DNA of 7,425 nucleotides from Candidatus Atribacteria bacterium 1244-E10-H5-B2 (GCA_003575245.1 NMQN01000071.1:1-7425); one strand, 5' to 3'; counted from the first letter of the stretch, positions 1-6,193 are shown. Program-made: numbers and translations. The notes: a model not told the origin generated them from the letters alone.

Positions 1-988
1 TAAAGATAGTGCCAAATTCCAGGGCATCCTCTTCAGCATTTACTTTAGGATATTTACCCGCCTGTCCGGAATAACTTGCAAGAGTATCGGTTAATTCCAG
101 ATAGGTTAAAACTCCACCTGATTTAGCCTCATAAACAAATTTATTTCCGGTAGTCTTATAAACCAGTATCTTATCATTGGCGATATCGGTTTCATCAACG
201 GTATGACCTTTAATCTTATCAACGGTATTATCCCCCACTGTTCCACTTACGTCACCGGCGCAAGTTTCGCTACCTGAAGCATGCTTTTTATCTACTGCAT
301 CTTTTGCATCGGCAACTGCCACTTGATTAGCTCCGCCATAATCCAAATACTGGTCAGTATCCTGAGTATGTTTTTTAGTTACCGCATCCGCTATATTTGC
401 ATTGGTCTGATCATAAGTATCTAATAAATCTTTATTACTATGACTATGTAATTCGCTATCGGTGGCCAAACTTACCGCCCATATTGCCTCCATTTTTGTT
501 TGGGTATTAATATCAGTCATTAGATAATAACTTGCCAAATCTCCATCATTAACCAATAAAACATCCCAAATAGTCTCTACTTTTGCTTGACTATCTATGG
601 CAGTTTTTAAATAATAATTAGCTAAAGCAGAAGTTAATTCGCTATCGGTACAAAGGGTAGATCCCCAAATATCCTCCATCTCTCCCTGGCTGTCTATTTG
701 GGTCTTTAAATAATAGTTATTAAAGATAGATAAAGTGCCTCCCACAGTGCCATCTTTAGGATATTTATCATCTCTTTTAGTGTGGCCTAATAAATTTCCT
801 AAATCATCAATTATCTGTCTTAGCTGGTTAGTATCTTCCAGGGCATCGGCTTTATCAGGAGACGCTACATAAAAATTGGTCCCTGATTCTTGGGTATATT
901 TATAATATGACAAGGTAAAGCCATTTATACTAGATACCAATAAGATAATCGATAATATTATCCCTAACCATATTCTATTTTTTAACAT
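1..988 (-). CDS. Tail-fibre-like protein with N-terminal signal segment (3' end outside window)
   Basis: An uninterrupted frame of 329 residues runs from ATG at 988 to the left window edge. The start has GAGGTG 7 nt upstream and overlaps the 63-residue gene by 14 bases. The N-terminus is signal-like: MLKNR, then hydrophobic IWLGIILSIILLVSS (residues 6-20). After a linker come three repeats beginning YYL[KM]TxI[DN][ST]Q and ending ExIW (from residues 92, 125 and 154), then DAVTKKHT and DAVDKKHA blocks (residues 201-208 and 230-237), then DNTVDKIKGHTVDETDIAND (residues 253-272), and LTDTLASYSGQAGKYPKVNA (299-318). The last blocks are typical of tail fibres and fibre-like surface proteins of phages and anaerobic bacteria. 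The repeats suggest a long trimeric shaft. A receptor-binding end would lie beyond the window. The hydrophobic N-terminus is atypical for a virion fibre, so the product may be exported or membrane-anchored in the host instead. Confidence 0.75.
   Translation of the reverse strand, partial: MLKNRIWLGIILSIILLVSSINGFTLSYYKYTQESGTNFYVASPDKADALEDTNQLRQIIDDLGNLLGHTKRDDKYPKDGTVGGTLSIFNNYYLKTQIDSQGEMEDIWGSTLCTDSELTSALANYYLKTAIDSQAKVETIWDVLLVNDGDLASYYLMTDINTQTKMEAIWAVSLATDSELHSHSNKDLLDTYDQTNANIADAVTKKHTQDTDQYLDYGGANQVAVADAKDAVDKKHASGSETCAGDVSGTVGDNTVDKIKGHTVDETDIANDKILVYKTTGNKFVYEAKSGGVLTYLELTDTLASYSGQAGKYPKVNAEEDALEFGTIF
431..715 (-). repeat. Three in-frame YYLxTxID repeats in the fibre-like gene
   Basis: Repeat starts lie at residues 92, 125 and 154, giving units of 33 and 29 residues and a third, diverging unit. 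Shared positions include YYL, T, I, Q, E and IW (NYYLKTQIDSQGEMEDIWG, NYYLKTAIDSQAKVETIWD, SYYLMTDINTQTKMEAIWA). Units one and three also share TDSEL after the IW. The pattern indicates tandem duplication of a shaft segment. Confidence 0.8.
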
Positions 989-1166
989 CTTTTTTCACCT
1001 CACTTTTAATTGATTCATAATTTTTAATAGATTTATAGTTTTTAATAGAATCCAATATCATAGACTTTAAAGAAAGCATTGCGAATTGTGATAGTCTATT
1101 GCCCATTTCCTCAGTAGCGAATTGATCCAATATCTGTGTTATTTTATTAATTAAATCTTCGTTCAT
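975..1166 (-). CDS. Small 63-aa protein of unknown function
   Basis: Start ATG has AAGGAG 8 nt upstream, located between the T-run of the preceding terminator and the gene. The protein is predicted to be helical: residues 1-38 (MNEDLINKITQILDQFATEE, then GNRLSQFAMLSLKSMI) alternate hydrophobic and polar positions, while the end is lysine-rich with a hexapeptide repeat (SIKNYK, SIKNYE, SIKSEV). There is no signal peptide, membrane segment or cysteine. Its last 14 bases overlap the start of the fibre-like gene, and that gene's ribosome binding site lies inside it, so the two are probably translated as a coupled pair. It could be a small assembly partner or regulator of the fibre-like protein; I do not recognise the family. 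It is a real gene rather than a chance frame on account of the ribosome binding site, the overlap and the absence of any other coding option here. Confidence 0.65.
   Translation of the reverse strand: MNEDLINKITQILDQFATEEMGNRLSQFAMLSLKSMILDSIKNYKSIKNYESIKSEVKKDVKK
1013..1048 (-). repeat. 18-bp tandem duplication in the 63-aa gene
   Basis: Two adjacent 18-base units on the plus strand, ATTCATAATTTTTAATAG (1013-1030) and ATTTATAGTTTTTAATAG (1031-1048), match at 16 of 18 positions. The unit equals six codons and gives the SIKNYK/SIKNYE repeat, so copy number can change without shifting the frame. Confidence 0.75.
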
Positions 1167-1189
1167 TATTTAATCTCCTTTCATAAAAT

Positions 1190-1234
1190 AAAAAAAGCCA
1201 GATCCATTAAGGTTTTTACCTTGTAAATCTGGCT
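1190..1234 (-). terminator. Rho-independent terminator after the FRGLKWG gene
   Basis: A perfect 8-bp outer stem (AGCCAGAT at 1196-1203 with ATCTGGCT at 1227-1234) encloses an inner 5-bp stem (AAGGT 1209-1213 with ACCTT 1218-1222) around a 4-base loop. Read on the minus strand, the stem runs directly into seven T residues (1196-1190). On the plus strand the right arm is followed by CTCTAAAA, so it is directional for minus-strand transcription. It lies about 50 nt past the FRGLKWG stop codon and ends 23 nt before the next start codon. Confidence 0.85.
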
Positions 1235-1284
1235 CTCTAAAAGTGGAGCTCTTCGTTATTTAATTTTTAGAAATTATTTATTAA

Positions 1285-1800
1285 TTAAAAATCTTCTTTG
1301 GCTTTTTCTACCTCTTTTTGTTTATTATCTTCGGGGGTCTCTCTATAAATTTTCATACTTGCAATCCAAAGCCATCCATAATATTCCTTAAAATTATAAT
1401 ATAATCGAATTTCAGCCTTATCTCCAATCCATTGTTGGAAATAACTGTCTTTTTCTTCTCTTGTGTGTGTTAGCTCACCAAACCTTCCCTCAAAAATTAT
1501 TTTCAAGATTTTATAGTTAATTTCACCAGTAAATCTTGCAAATATCTCATAAAATTGATAACTATAAAAATTGAATTTATATCGTATCTCTTCAAGTGTT
1601 GCACTGCCAATACCTAATTTATCCCCTTTTCTATGATATATATTTTCGGCATATGTAATTTCGCCTAGATAGATCATATCATCTGTCGGTGCATCTCCCC
1701 ATTTCAATCCTCTAAATCCGTCAGGTTCATTCTGAAAAGCAAATCCTATTCCCGTAATTAGAAATATTAAAATTATGCTCAACAAAATAACTTTTTTCAT
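1285..1800 (-). CDS. Secreted FRGLKWG-motif protein of unknown function
   Basis: A 171-residue protein with a clear Sec signal peptide: MKK, hydrophobic VILLSIILIFLITGIG, and a likely cleavage near residues 21-22 (GFA/F). The mature protein opens with DGFRGLKWGDAPTDDM (residues 27-42; motif F29-R-G-L-K-W-G35), followed by YHRKGDKLGIGSATLEEIRY and FARFTGEINYKILKIIFEGR. I recall this layout from small periplasmic or secreted proteins of deltaproteobacteria and other anaerobes, whose function is not known to me. The C-terminus is a charged, probably disordered tail (PEDNKQKEVEKAKEDF). There is no lipobox cysteine, so it should be released rather than anchored. The start is secure: ATG with AGGAGG 6 nt upstream. 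It follows the transglutaminase-like gene by 25 nt and shares its signal-peptide DNA, so the two are probably co-expressed and co-exported. A transcription terminator follows it. Confidence 0.75.
   Translation of the reverse strand: MKKVILLSIILIFLITGIGFAFQNEPDGFRGLKWGDAPTDDMIYLGEITYAENIYHRKGDKLGIGSATLEEIRYKFNFYSYQFYEIFARFTGEINYKILKIIFEGRFGELTHTREEKDSYFQQWIGDKAEIRLYYNFKEYYGWLWIASMKIYRETPEDNKQKEVEKAKEDF
1758..1776 (-). repeat. 19-bp direct repeat, copy 1 (signal-peptide DNA of FRGLKWG gene)
   Basis: The plus-strand sequence TTAGAAATATTAAAATTAT occurs here and again at 2281-2299, with no mismatch. In both copies it encodes the same six hydrophobic codons (I-I-L-I-F-L) of the signal peptide in the same frame, so it marks related signal sequences rather than random AT-rich sequence. 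Confidence 0.7.
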
Positions 1801-1825
1801 TTTATTCCTCCTGAAATGAAATTAT

Positions 1826-2323
1826 TTAATTGTTATATCCCCGTTCTACGATATTCATATCATAATCATAGACAATATATTTTGATAAGTTACATATAGA
1901 ATTAAAAGCTATTTCTTTGAAACTGGTAAAACCTTTAAGATAATACATGCCATCTGTATAAGATAATTTATCCTCAACATAAATAGCTATAAAATGTGAT
2001 TCTTTATATCCTTGTGTAATTATATGAATTTGATAAGTTTCATAACCGTGATAATTAGCTATAAATATTCCAAATGTAGCAAAATCGTTACAGTCACCTT
2101 TGCCTGTTTTCCATAAAGTATAAGGGTCAGGTGCATAATAATAATGTACTTCAATGGTAAAGTTATTTCTCATATATTGACTTATCTTATAAGGTGTATT
2201 TAACTCTTCAATTAAAGCTAAGAATTCTATATCATCAGGCAATATAAAATTGTTTAGATTATATATTCCACTGTAACTAGTTAGAAATATTAAAATTATA
2301 ATTAATAAAATAAATCTTTTTAT
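1826..2323 (-). CDS. Secreted transglutaminase-like cysteine protein; probable ATA start
   Basis: From the proposed ATA at 2323 this encodes 165 residues. Residues 1-19 form an export signal (basic IKR, then FILLIIILIFLT), and the mature part holds a transglutaminase-like/papain-type core: Cys78 in GKGDCNDFATF, His110 in ESHFIAIYVE and Asp124 in SYTDG. The order Cys-His-Asp and the 14-residue His-Asp gap fit the catalytic triad of that superfamily, whose bacterial members cleave or remodel proteins or peptidoglycan. It is small, about the core domain only. No ATG, GTG or CTG lies in frame between the upstream stop and the core. The only conventional alternative is TTG at 2242, which has no ribosome binding site and would remove the signal peptide. 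The ATA has AAGGA 9 nt upstream and aligns codon for codon with the ATG of the neighbouring secreted gene. The true start is therefore probably 2323; an ATG-to-ATA lesion or a sequencing error remains possible. It would act outside the cytoplasm. Confidence 0.7.
   Translation of the reverse strand: MKRFILLIIILIFLTSYSGIYNLNNFILPDDIEFLALIEELNTPYKISQYMRNNFTIEVHYYYAPDPYTLWKTGKGDCNDFATFGIFIANYHGYETYQIHIITQGYKESHFIAIYVEDKLSYTDGMYYLKGFTSFKEIAFNSICNLSKYIVYDYDMNIVERGYNN
2281..2299 (-). repeat. 19-bp direct repeat, copy 2 (signal-peptide DNA of transglutaminase-like gene)
   Basis: Exact match to 1758-1776. Extending the alignment back to the start codons gives 35 identities in 42 bases without gaps, with the ATA at 2323-2321 aligned to the ATG at 1800-1798. 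Confidence 0.7.
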
Positions 2324-2823
2324 TTAATTTTATCCTTAGGATTACGCTTAATTATTTCTTCCACTTTTTTATTATATAACAAAAAATCGGGATAATCCAA
2401 TTTCAATTCATCTAATATAAATTTTATAGTTTTACGCAAGATTTTTGCCTCGCTTGGAGGATTGTATAAATCATTTATCTTGAACATTAAAGCCATTCTT
2501 CTATCGGTATTCGCAAAGTAATCATATTTAGTATAATCAAACTTAACTATCTTTCCATCTATAATTTCGTAAAGAGGAAAACTATTCCAAGTTTTTTGTT
2601 CTCTAATCACAAATTCTTTATGGTCTATTTCCTCAATATCTTTTCCTTTTTTATCTTTTTTATAGAATATTTTTAAGACATTTTTGATGAATTTATCATC
2701 ATCAGAAAGCTCAAATTTGATATCATAACCATAAAATTCTTCATCAGAAACTTTTAAAACTATTTCGTGTTCAATATTGTCCTCTTCAAAAATCATTAAT
2801 TTTGTATCGATATATAATTTCAT
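2320..2823 (-). CDS. Conserved-looking phage protein of unknown function, 167 aa
   Basis: I cannot assign a function. The ATG lies 1 nt beyond the tail-tip stop codon, with a G-rich GGGGTGG site just upstream, so it is probably translationally coupled to the tail-tip gene. The protein has no signal peptide or membrane segment and is very rich in Lys, Asp, Glu and Ile. Its N-terminal half looks strand-rich and acidic (IKFELSDDDKFIKNVLKIFY). The more distinctive part is residues about 98-155, with FDYTKYDYFANTDRRMALMF, then NDLYNPPSEAKILRKTIKF and LDYPDFLLYNKKVEEII, which looks like a compact helical domain. The composition is markedly AT-rich (10 of 60 bases G or C in the line starting 2641). 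Being cytoplasmic and next to tail genes, it could be a minor tail protein, an assembly chaperone, or the first gene of the accessory cassette that follows. Its stop codon overlaps the proposed ATA start of the next gene in the sequence ATAA. Confidence 0.75.
   Translation of the reverse strand: MKLYIDTKLMIFEEDNIEHEIVLKVSDEEFYGYDIKFELSDDDKFIKNVLKIFYKKDKKGKDIEEIDHKEFVIREQKTWNSFPLYEIIDGKIVKFDYTKYDYFANTDRRMALMFKINDLYNPPSEAKILRKTIKFILDELKLDYPDFLLYNKKVEEIIKRNPKDKIK
2333..2337 (-). promoter_or_regulatory. Ribosome binding site supporting the ATA start
   Basis: AAGGA lies 9 nt upstream of the ATA at 2323-2321, inside the 3' end of the 167-residue gene. The alternative TTG at 2242 has only an AT-rich stretch before it with no purine-rich site. 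This is the main local evidence, besides the signal-peptide alignment, for starting the transglutaminase-like gene at ATA. Confidence 0.55.
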
Positions 2824-2824
2824 T

Positions 2825-5800
2825 TTACCACCCCGATAATCCTATCCAATGCCTCCACGTTCCAATATTGTGAAAGGTTGGTCTATCATTTGCAGAGTTA
2901 TAAGCGAATGAACCTTGAAATCCTCCAGAAGGTGCACTCCATATAGGAGGTAATCCTAATGCTCCTGTTCCGAATAAGGTAAAAGATCTAATGGGAGTTG
3001 AAAAATTTATATTATCTTTGTCTGTTCTAATCCACACATTGGCGGGAGTGTGTATAATTCTAAAAAATTCACTAGTATCTTTCTTAAAAGCTATCCCAGA
3101 TCCATAATCAAACAAATAGATTCCACTATATTTAAAATAAATATTTCCACTCGTTTCACCACCTACTTTAAATTGTATTCCGTCTATTATCCCTGCTTTA
3201 ATATCGGAAGCATTTAAACTACCTCTAATATATAAAGTACTTCCTGTCCATTTTAGATATTGATTGGCATCCCCAATATTTATTTTGTAACCGGCGGAAT
3301 ACCCTATCCAAATTCCCGCAGTAGTATCATAATAGGAATCTTTCCCAGAAGTCCTAATATATCCGGTACTGCCGAGAACCATATTCGCTATGTTGGCTAA
3401 ATTGGTAATAGTTAATTTGTCGGCGGTGATTGAACCAGTCTCTATATATCCACCATCAATTTTAGTATACATAAGTATCCAGATTGAACCATTATAGCTA
3501 CGAGGTTTATCTCCGTCATCAGTATCTATCCATATATCCCCCTCTTTCATTCCAAAAGTTGGTGGATAAGATTGTCTGAAAATTTTTGCTTTAGTATCGG
3601 CAGCTGTATCATCGGTATATTTAGAAGCCAGCTCCCAATGTGATGCATAATATGATCCCGAACTTCTGGCAATTTTACACCTTCTTAGCTCACCACCTGG
3701 CCCACCTGCCCAAAGATCCCCTACATCATAAGGGGTTGTAGGTGTAGAAGTGAATACCCTTCTTTTGCCATCAGCGGTATCCTGAGCGGTGGCAGCATCA
3801 GCATAGGCATCTATGGCCTTCTGGTCCTCAATCAGTTTCCAAGAATTAGTTGAGGCTTTATATCTCTTTAATAAATGGGTACTTGCCTTATACCACATAT
3901 CCCCATCGTGTTTAGGTCTATCTCCTACAGACCAGGTATTAGGGTCGGTTTCTTGAAAGTAGGAGATAATCTTGCCATCAACTTGATCCTGCAAGTCATC
4001 TGTAATTGTGGTTTCTGCATATATATCTAAGTCAGGTTTATCATCTATATTATCATATCCTGTAGACCCTGATATAAAGGTAATCTTCCCATGAATTACC
4101 GAATCATCCAGATCAAAATAGGTTAAACCATCAGTAGAGGTAATTCTCCCAGTCCTGATAAACCTTCCATTAATAATCGTCTGTCCATAAGTTAGGGATA
4201 TTCCCCGCACTCCGTCAATTACCGAATGTAATACCCCGATCAGAAAATAATAATAGGTGGGATCATCATCAAATTTCCTCCGTGTTTCATCAACTAAAAT
4301 TTGCCCGGTATAGCCAGGCTCTTTAGTGCATTTTGCATAAATATAATAGGCTGTCTCATTTACCAAGCTATCCTGTGAATTCTCGAATAATGTCCAGGTC
4401 CTGATTTCGTCGGCGATCGATAAATGGATTAACTGCCCCGCACTGGCATGGAATCTGCTTACATTAGATTGATAATTCGCTTCGATTTCAATTTGCCTTA
4501 AAATGAATTGGGTTGATTTTGCCCCCACCGATAGCATGCTGGTTTGAACCGAAAGAGGTCTGATCTTCCCCATATCAAAAAACCCGTCTGTGTCAAAAAC
4601 CTTCGTTCTAAGTTCTTCAGAGGTTAACCAATTTCGCCAGGACCGGATAATATCCCCGCCTTCTCCGATTTCGATTGTCTCTTTTAGATGTTCTTGCTCG
4701 TCATATAGCCTTTGGATTAACTGCACTTCCAGAAAATCAGACAATTTCAGGGTATATTTATATTTATTCGCCAGAGATTTTGTTAATTCCACAACCCGGG
4801 TCATTACATCTGTACCTAAATCTGTATCCTGTATGGTGATGAAATCCCCGGCCTTAAGTTCGATAAAACCAGTTTGGAAATGTCTCCAATCGGGTTCGAG
4901 AATATAGGTTAATCTCGGCTCGCAATTGTCATTTAAATATTCTTGGGCCTTATATTGTAGAGCTGTTTCTGCAGTATCTATATAAGATTGTGGCATTTTT
5001 ATATCTAATAAAACATACTTATCATCTATTTTAGGTTTCAAGGTATCATTCGGCATATCATATCCCTGCTCGTCCTTGAATGCTATTATGGTAAATTCTT
5101 TTAGATCATGATCGTAATTGGAAATCTCAAATCCATATCCTCCCAAATCACCAGTATTGAAATGAACTTTGGCCGTAACACCGGGAAGGAGATAATCTCC
5201 GCCTGCCCCGTCATCATTCAAATTAAACATATCTTTATCTCTGAATTTGGTAATATCCTCACCCACATAACTTATCGTTCCTTCCCTGTGGGGATAAATA
5301 TCATTAAATATCTCGGTATGTTCAATTGTGCCGTATTTATCGATATTTTTCTCTAAGTATGATTTACCTTCAATTACAAATTTTAATCTCCTGCAATGAT
5401 CCCTGTAATCGCTTGATAGATTCCTCTCCGAGCCAAAGGCATATAGCCTGGTAATGATATTCTTCTCGCTCAATGTGGTCCTGTGGATATTTCTCAATCC
5501 CTGTTTATATTTAAAAGTCAGCCCAGAAACATTACCTGCTTTATCGGTAAAACAAATATTCTTTACCCAACTACCGGTCATGGCATCACTGGGTTTATAA
5601 GGACGTTCACCCTCTTCTGCAGGGACGTAGGGAACCCCTGCCTCAGCAGCAGATTTATAAGGCATTGTTACCTCTGTAAATTCAAAATCAAAATAAAATT
5701 CTCCTTCAAATTTTTCACATAATTTTTGCAGAACTTGCATACAGTTAGCTTTTGAAAAGTTTAGCAATTTATACTCTTGATTTGTTTGGTCGCAAGTTCC

Positions 5801-6181
5801 CCTCGTCCAGCTGGTATGAGTCCTGAGCATGTTAGTTATAATAAGGTCGATGAAGGTTTCCAGATTTCCCACCAGGTAAAAATCAGAATTCCCGTCTAAA
5901 TCCATAAACTGTGTTTTAAGTAATTCGTAGCATTCAGATTCAAAAGTGATGTCATAATCAAATGAATTTGTGGAATTTTTCTTGACATTGGGAAGATTGT
6001 TTATATAATATCTAACGTCATCATAAATAATATAATCCCCGATAGTGATGTCCAGAATATTGTTGGAATTAAAAGATGATTTGACGATATCTTTACCTAA
6101 AATTTGGCTGATAAGCCTTGTATTATCGTCGATTTTTATGGTTCGATTGACTGAAGTTCCCCGATAGATATCTAGATCCAT
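2825..6181 (-). CDS. Large tail-tip protein: hub domain plus fibre-like receptor-binding region
   Basis: A 1118-residue structural protein, started at ATG with AAGGAG 8 nt upstream, 12 nt after the Dit-like gene. Residues 1 to about 500 look like a tail hub (gp27/Tal-like): an N-terminal strand-rich domain (DITIGDYIIYDDVRYYINNL at 44-63), a middle block LSEKNIITRLYAFGSERNLS (237-256), KYGTIEHTEIFNDIYPHREG (282-301), and a further beta domain to about 490. A proline-rich insertion lies at about 173-199. Residues 500-700 form a linker ending in INGRFIRTGRITSTDGLTYF (670-689) and DLDDSVIHGKITF, a motif frequent in tail-tip receptor-binding proteins. Residues 738-907 hold three degenerate GDxW modules. 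SGYIETGSITADKLTITNLA-type sequence (about 910-929) leads into a glycine/tyrosine-rich fibre region to the C-terminus (WRHWIGLSGW). The protein probably makes the tail tip and contacts the host surface. No catalytic motif is evident, so peptidase activity is not claimed. Its 3' end is more AT-rich than its middle. Confidence 0.8.
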   Translation of the reverse strand: MDLDIYRGTSVNRTIKIDDNTRLISQILGKDIVKSSFNSNNILDITIGDYIIYDDVRYYINNLPNVKKNSTNSFDYDITFESECYELLKTQFMDLDGNSDFYLVGNLETFIDLIITNMLRTHTSWTRGTCDQTNQEYKLLNFSKANCMQVLQKLCEKFEGEFYFDFEFTEVTMPYKSAAEAGVPYVPAEEGERPYKPSDAMTGSWVKNICFTDKAGNVSGLTFKYKQGLRNIHRTTLSEKNIITRLYAFGSERNLSSDYRDHCRRLKFVIEGKSYLEKNIDKYGTIEHTEIFNDIYPHREGTISYVGEDITKFRDKDMFNLNDDGAGGDYLLPGVTAKVHFNTGDLGGYGFEISNYDHDLKEFTIIAFKDEQGYDMPNDTLKPKIDDKYVLLDIKMPQSYIDTAETALQYKAQEYLNDNCEPRLTYILEPDWRHFQTGFIELKAGDFITIQDTDLGTDVMTRVVELTKSLANKYKYTLKLSDFLEVQLIQRLYDEQEHLKETIEIGEGGDIIRSWRNWLTSEELRTKVFDTDGFFDMGKIRPLSVQTSMLSVGAKSTQFILRQIEIEANYQSNVSRFHASAGQLIHLSIADEIRTWTLFENSQDSLVNETAYYIYAKCTKEPGYTGQILVDETRRKFDDDPTYYYFLIGVLHSVIDGVRGISLTYGQTIINGRFIRTGRITSTDGLTYFDLDDSVIHGKITFISGSTGYDNIDDKPDLDIYAETTITDDLQDQVDGKIISYFQETDPNTWSVGDRPKHDGDMWYKASTHLLKRYKASTNSWKLIEDQKAIDAYADAATAQDTADGKRRVFTSTPTTPYDVGDLWAGGPGGELRRCKIARSSGSYYASHWELASKYTDDTAADTKAKIFRQSYPPTFGMKEGDIWIDTDDGDKPRSYNGSIWILMYTKIDGGYIETGSITADKLTITNLANIANMVLGSTGYIRTSGKDSYYDTTAGIWIGYSAGYKINIGDANQYLKWTGSTLYIRGSLNASDIKAGIIDGIQFKVGGETSGNIYFKYSGIYLFDYGSGIAFKKDTSEFFRIIHTPANVWIRTDKDNINFSTPIRSFTLFGTGALGLPPIWSAPSGGFQGSFAYNSANDRPTFHNIGTWRHWIGLSGW
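3461..3970 (-). repeat. Three tandem GDxW modules in the tail-tip protein
   Basis: Within the tail-tip protein, residues about 738-907 contain three diverged copies of one module. Each has a proline-containing lead-in, then GDxW (GDMW at 760-763, GDLW at 821-824, GDIW at 881-884, spaced 61 and 60 residues), then a basic or aromatic stretch and a second tryptophan (W781, W849, W901). The even spacing and the paired tryptophans indicate internal duplication. Such modules occur in fibre regions of other phages and could bind glycans, but binding is inferred only. Confidence 0.6.
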
Positions 6182-6193
6182 TTTTCATTCTCC

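Noticed and set aside
1170..1184. Four-codon reading frame (MKGD) in the leader of the 63-aa gene
   Set aside because: It overlaps the ribosome binding site of that gene and has none of its own; probably chance, although leader-peptide control cannot be excluded.
1237..1284. Promoter for the last two genes just before the terminator
   Set aside because: The stretch is AT-rich and offers loose -10-like sequences, but no convincing -35/-10 pair with proper spacing was found.
2825..3300. Variable region of a diversity-generating retroelement at the tail-tip C-terminus
   Set aside because: No reverse transcriptase and no near-identical template copy of this stretch was seen in the window, and the C-terminus lacks an evident C-type-lectin pattern.
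4590..4907. Plus-strand frame of 105 codons
   Set aside because: Lies wholly antisense to the well-supported tail-tip gene, with low-complexity Ser/Cys-rich translation and no recognisable domain.
5108..5356. Plus-strand frame of 82 codons
   Set aside because: Antisense shadow of the hub domain of the tail-tip gene; no domain or operon context.
5483..5722. Plus-strand frame of 79 codons
   Set aside because: Antisense to the tail-tip gene and without protein-like features.
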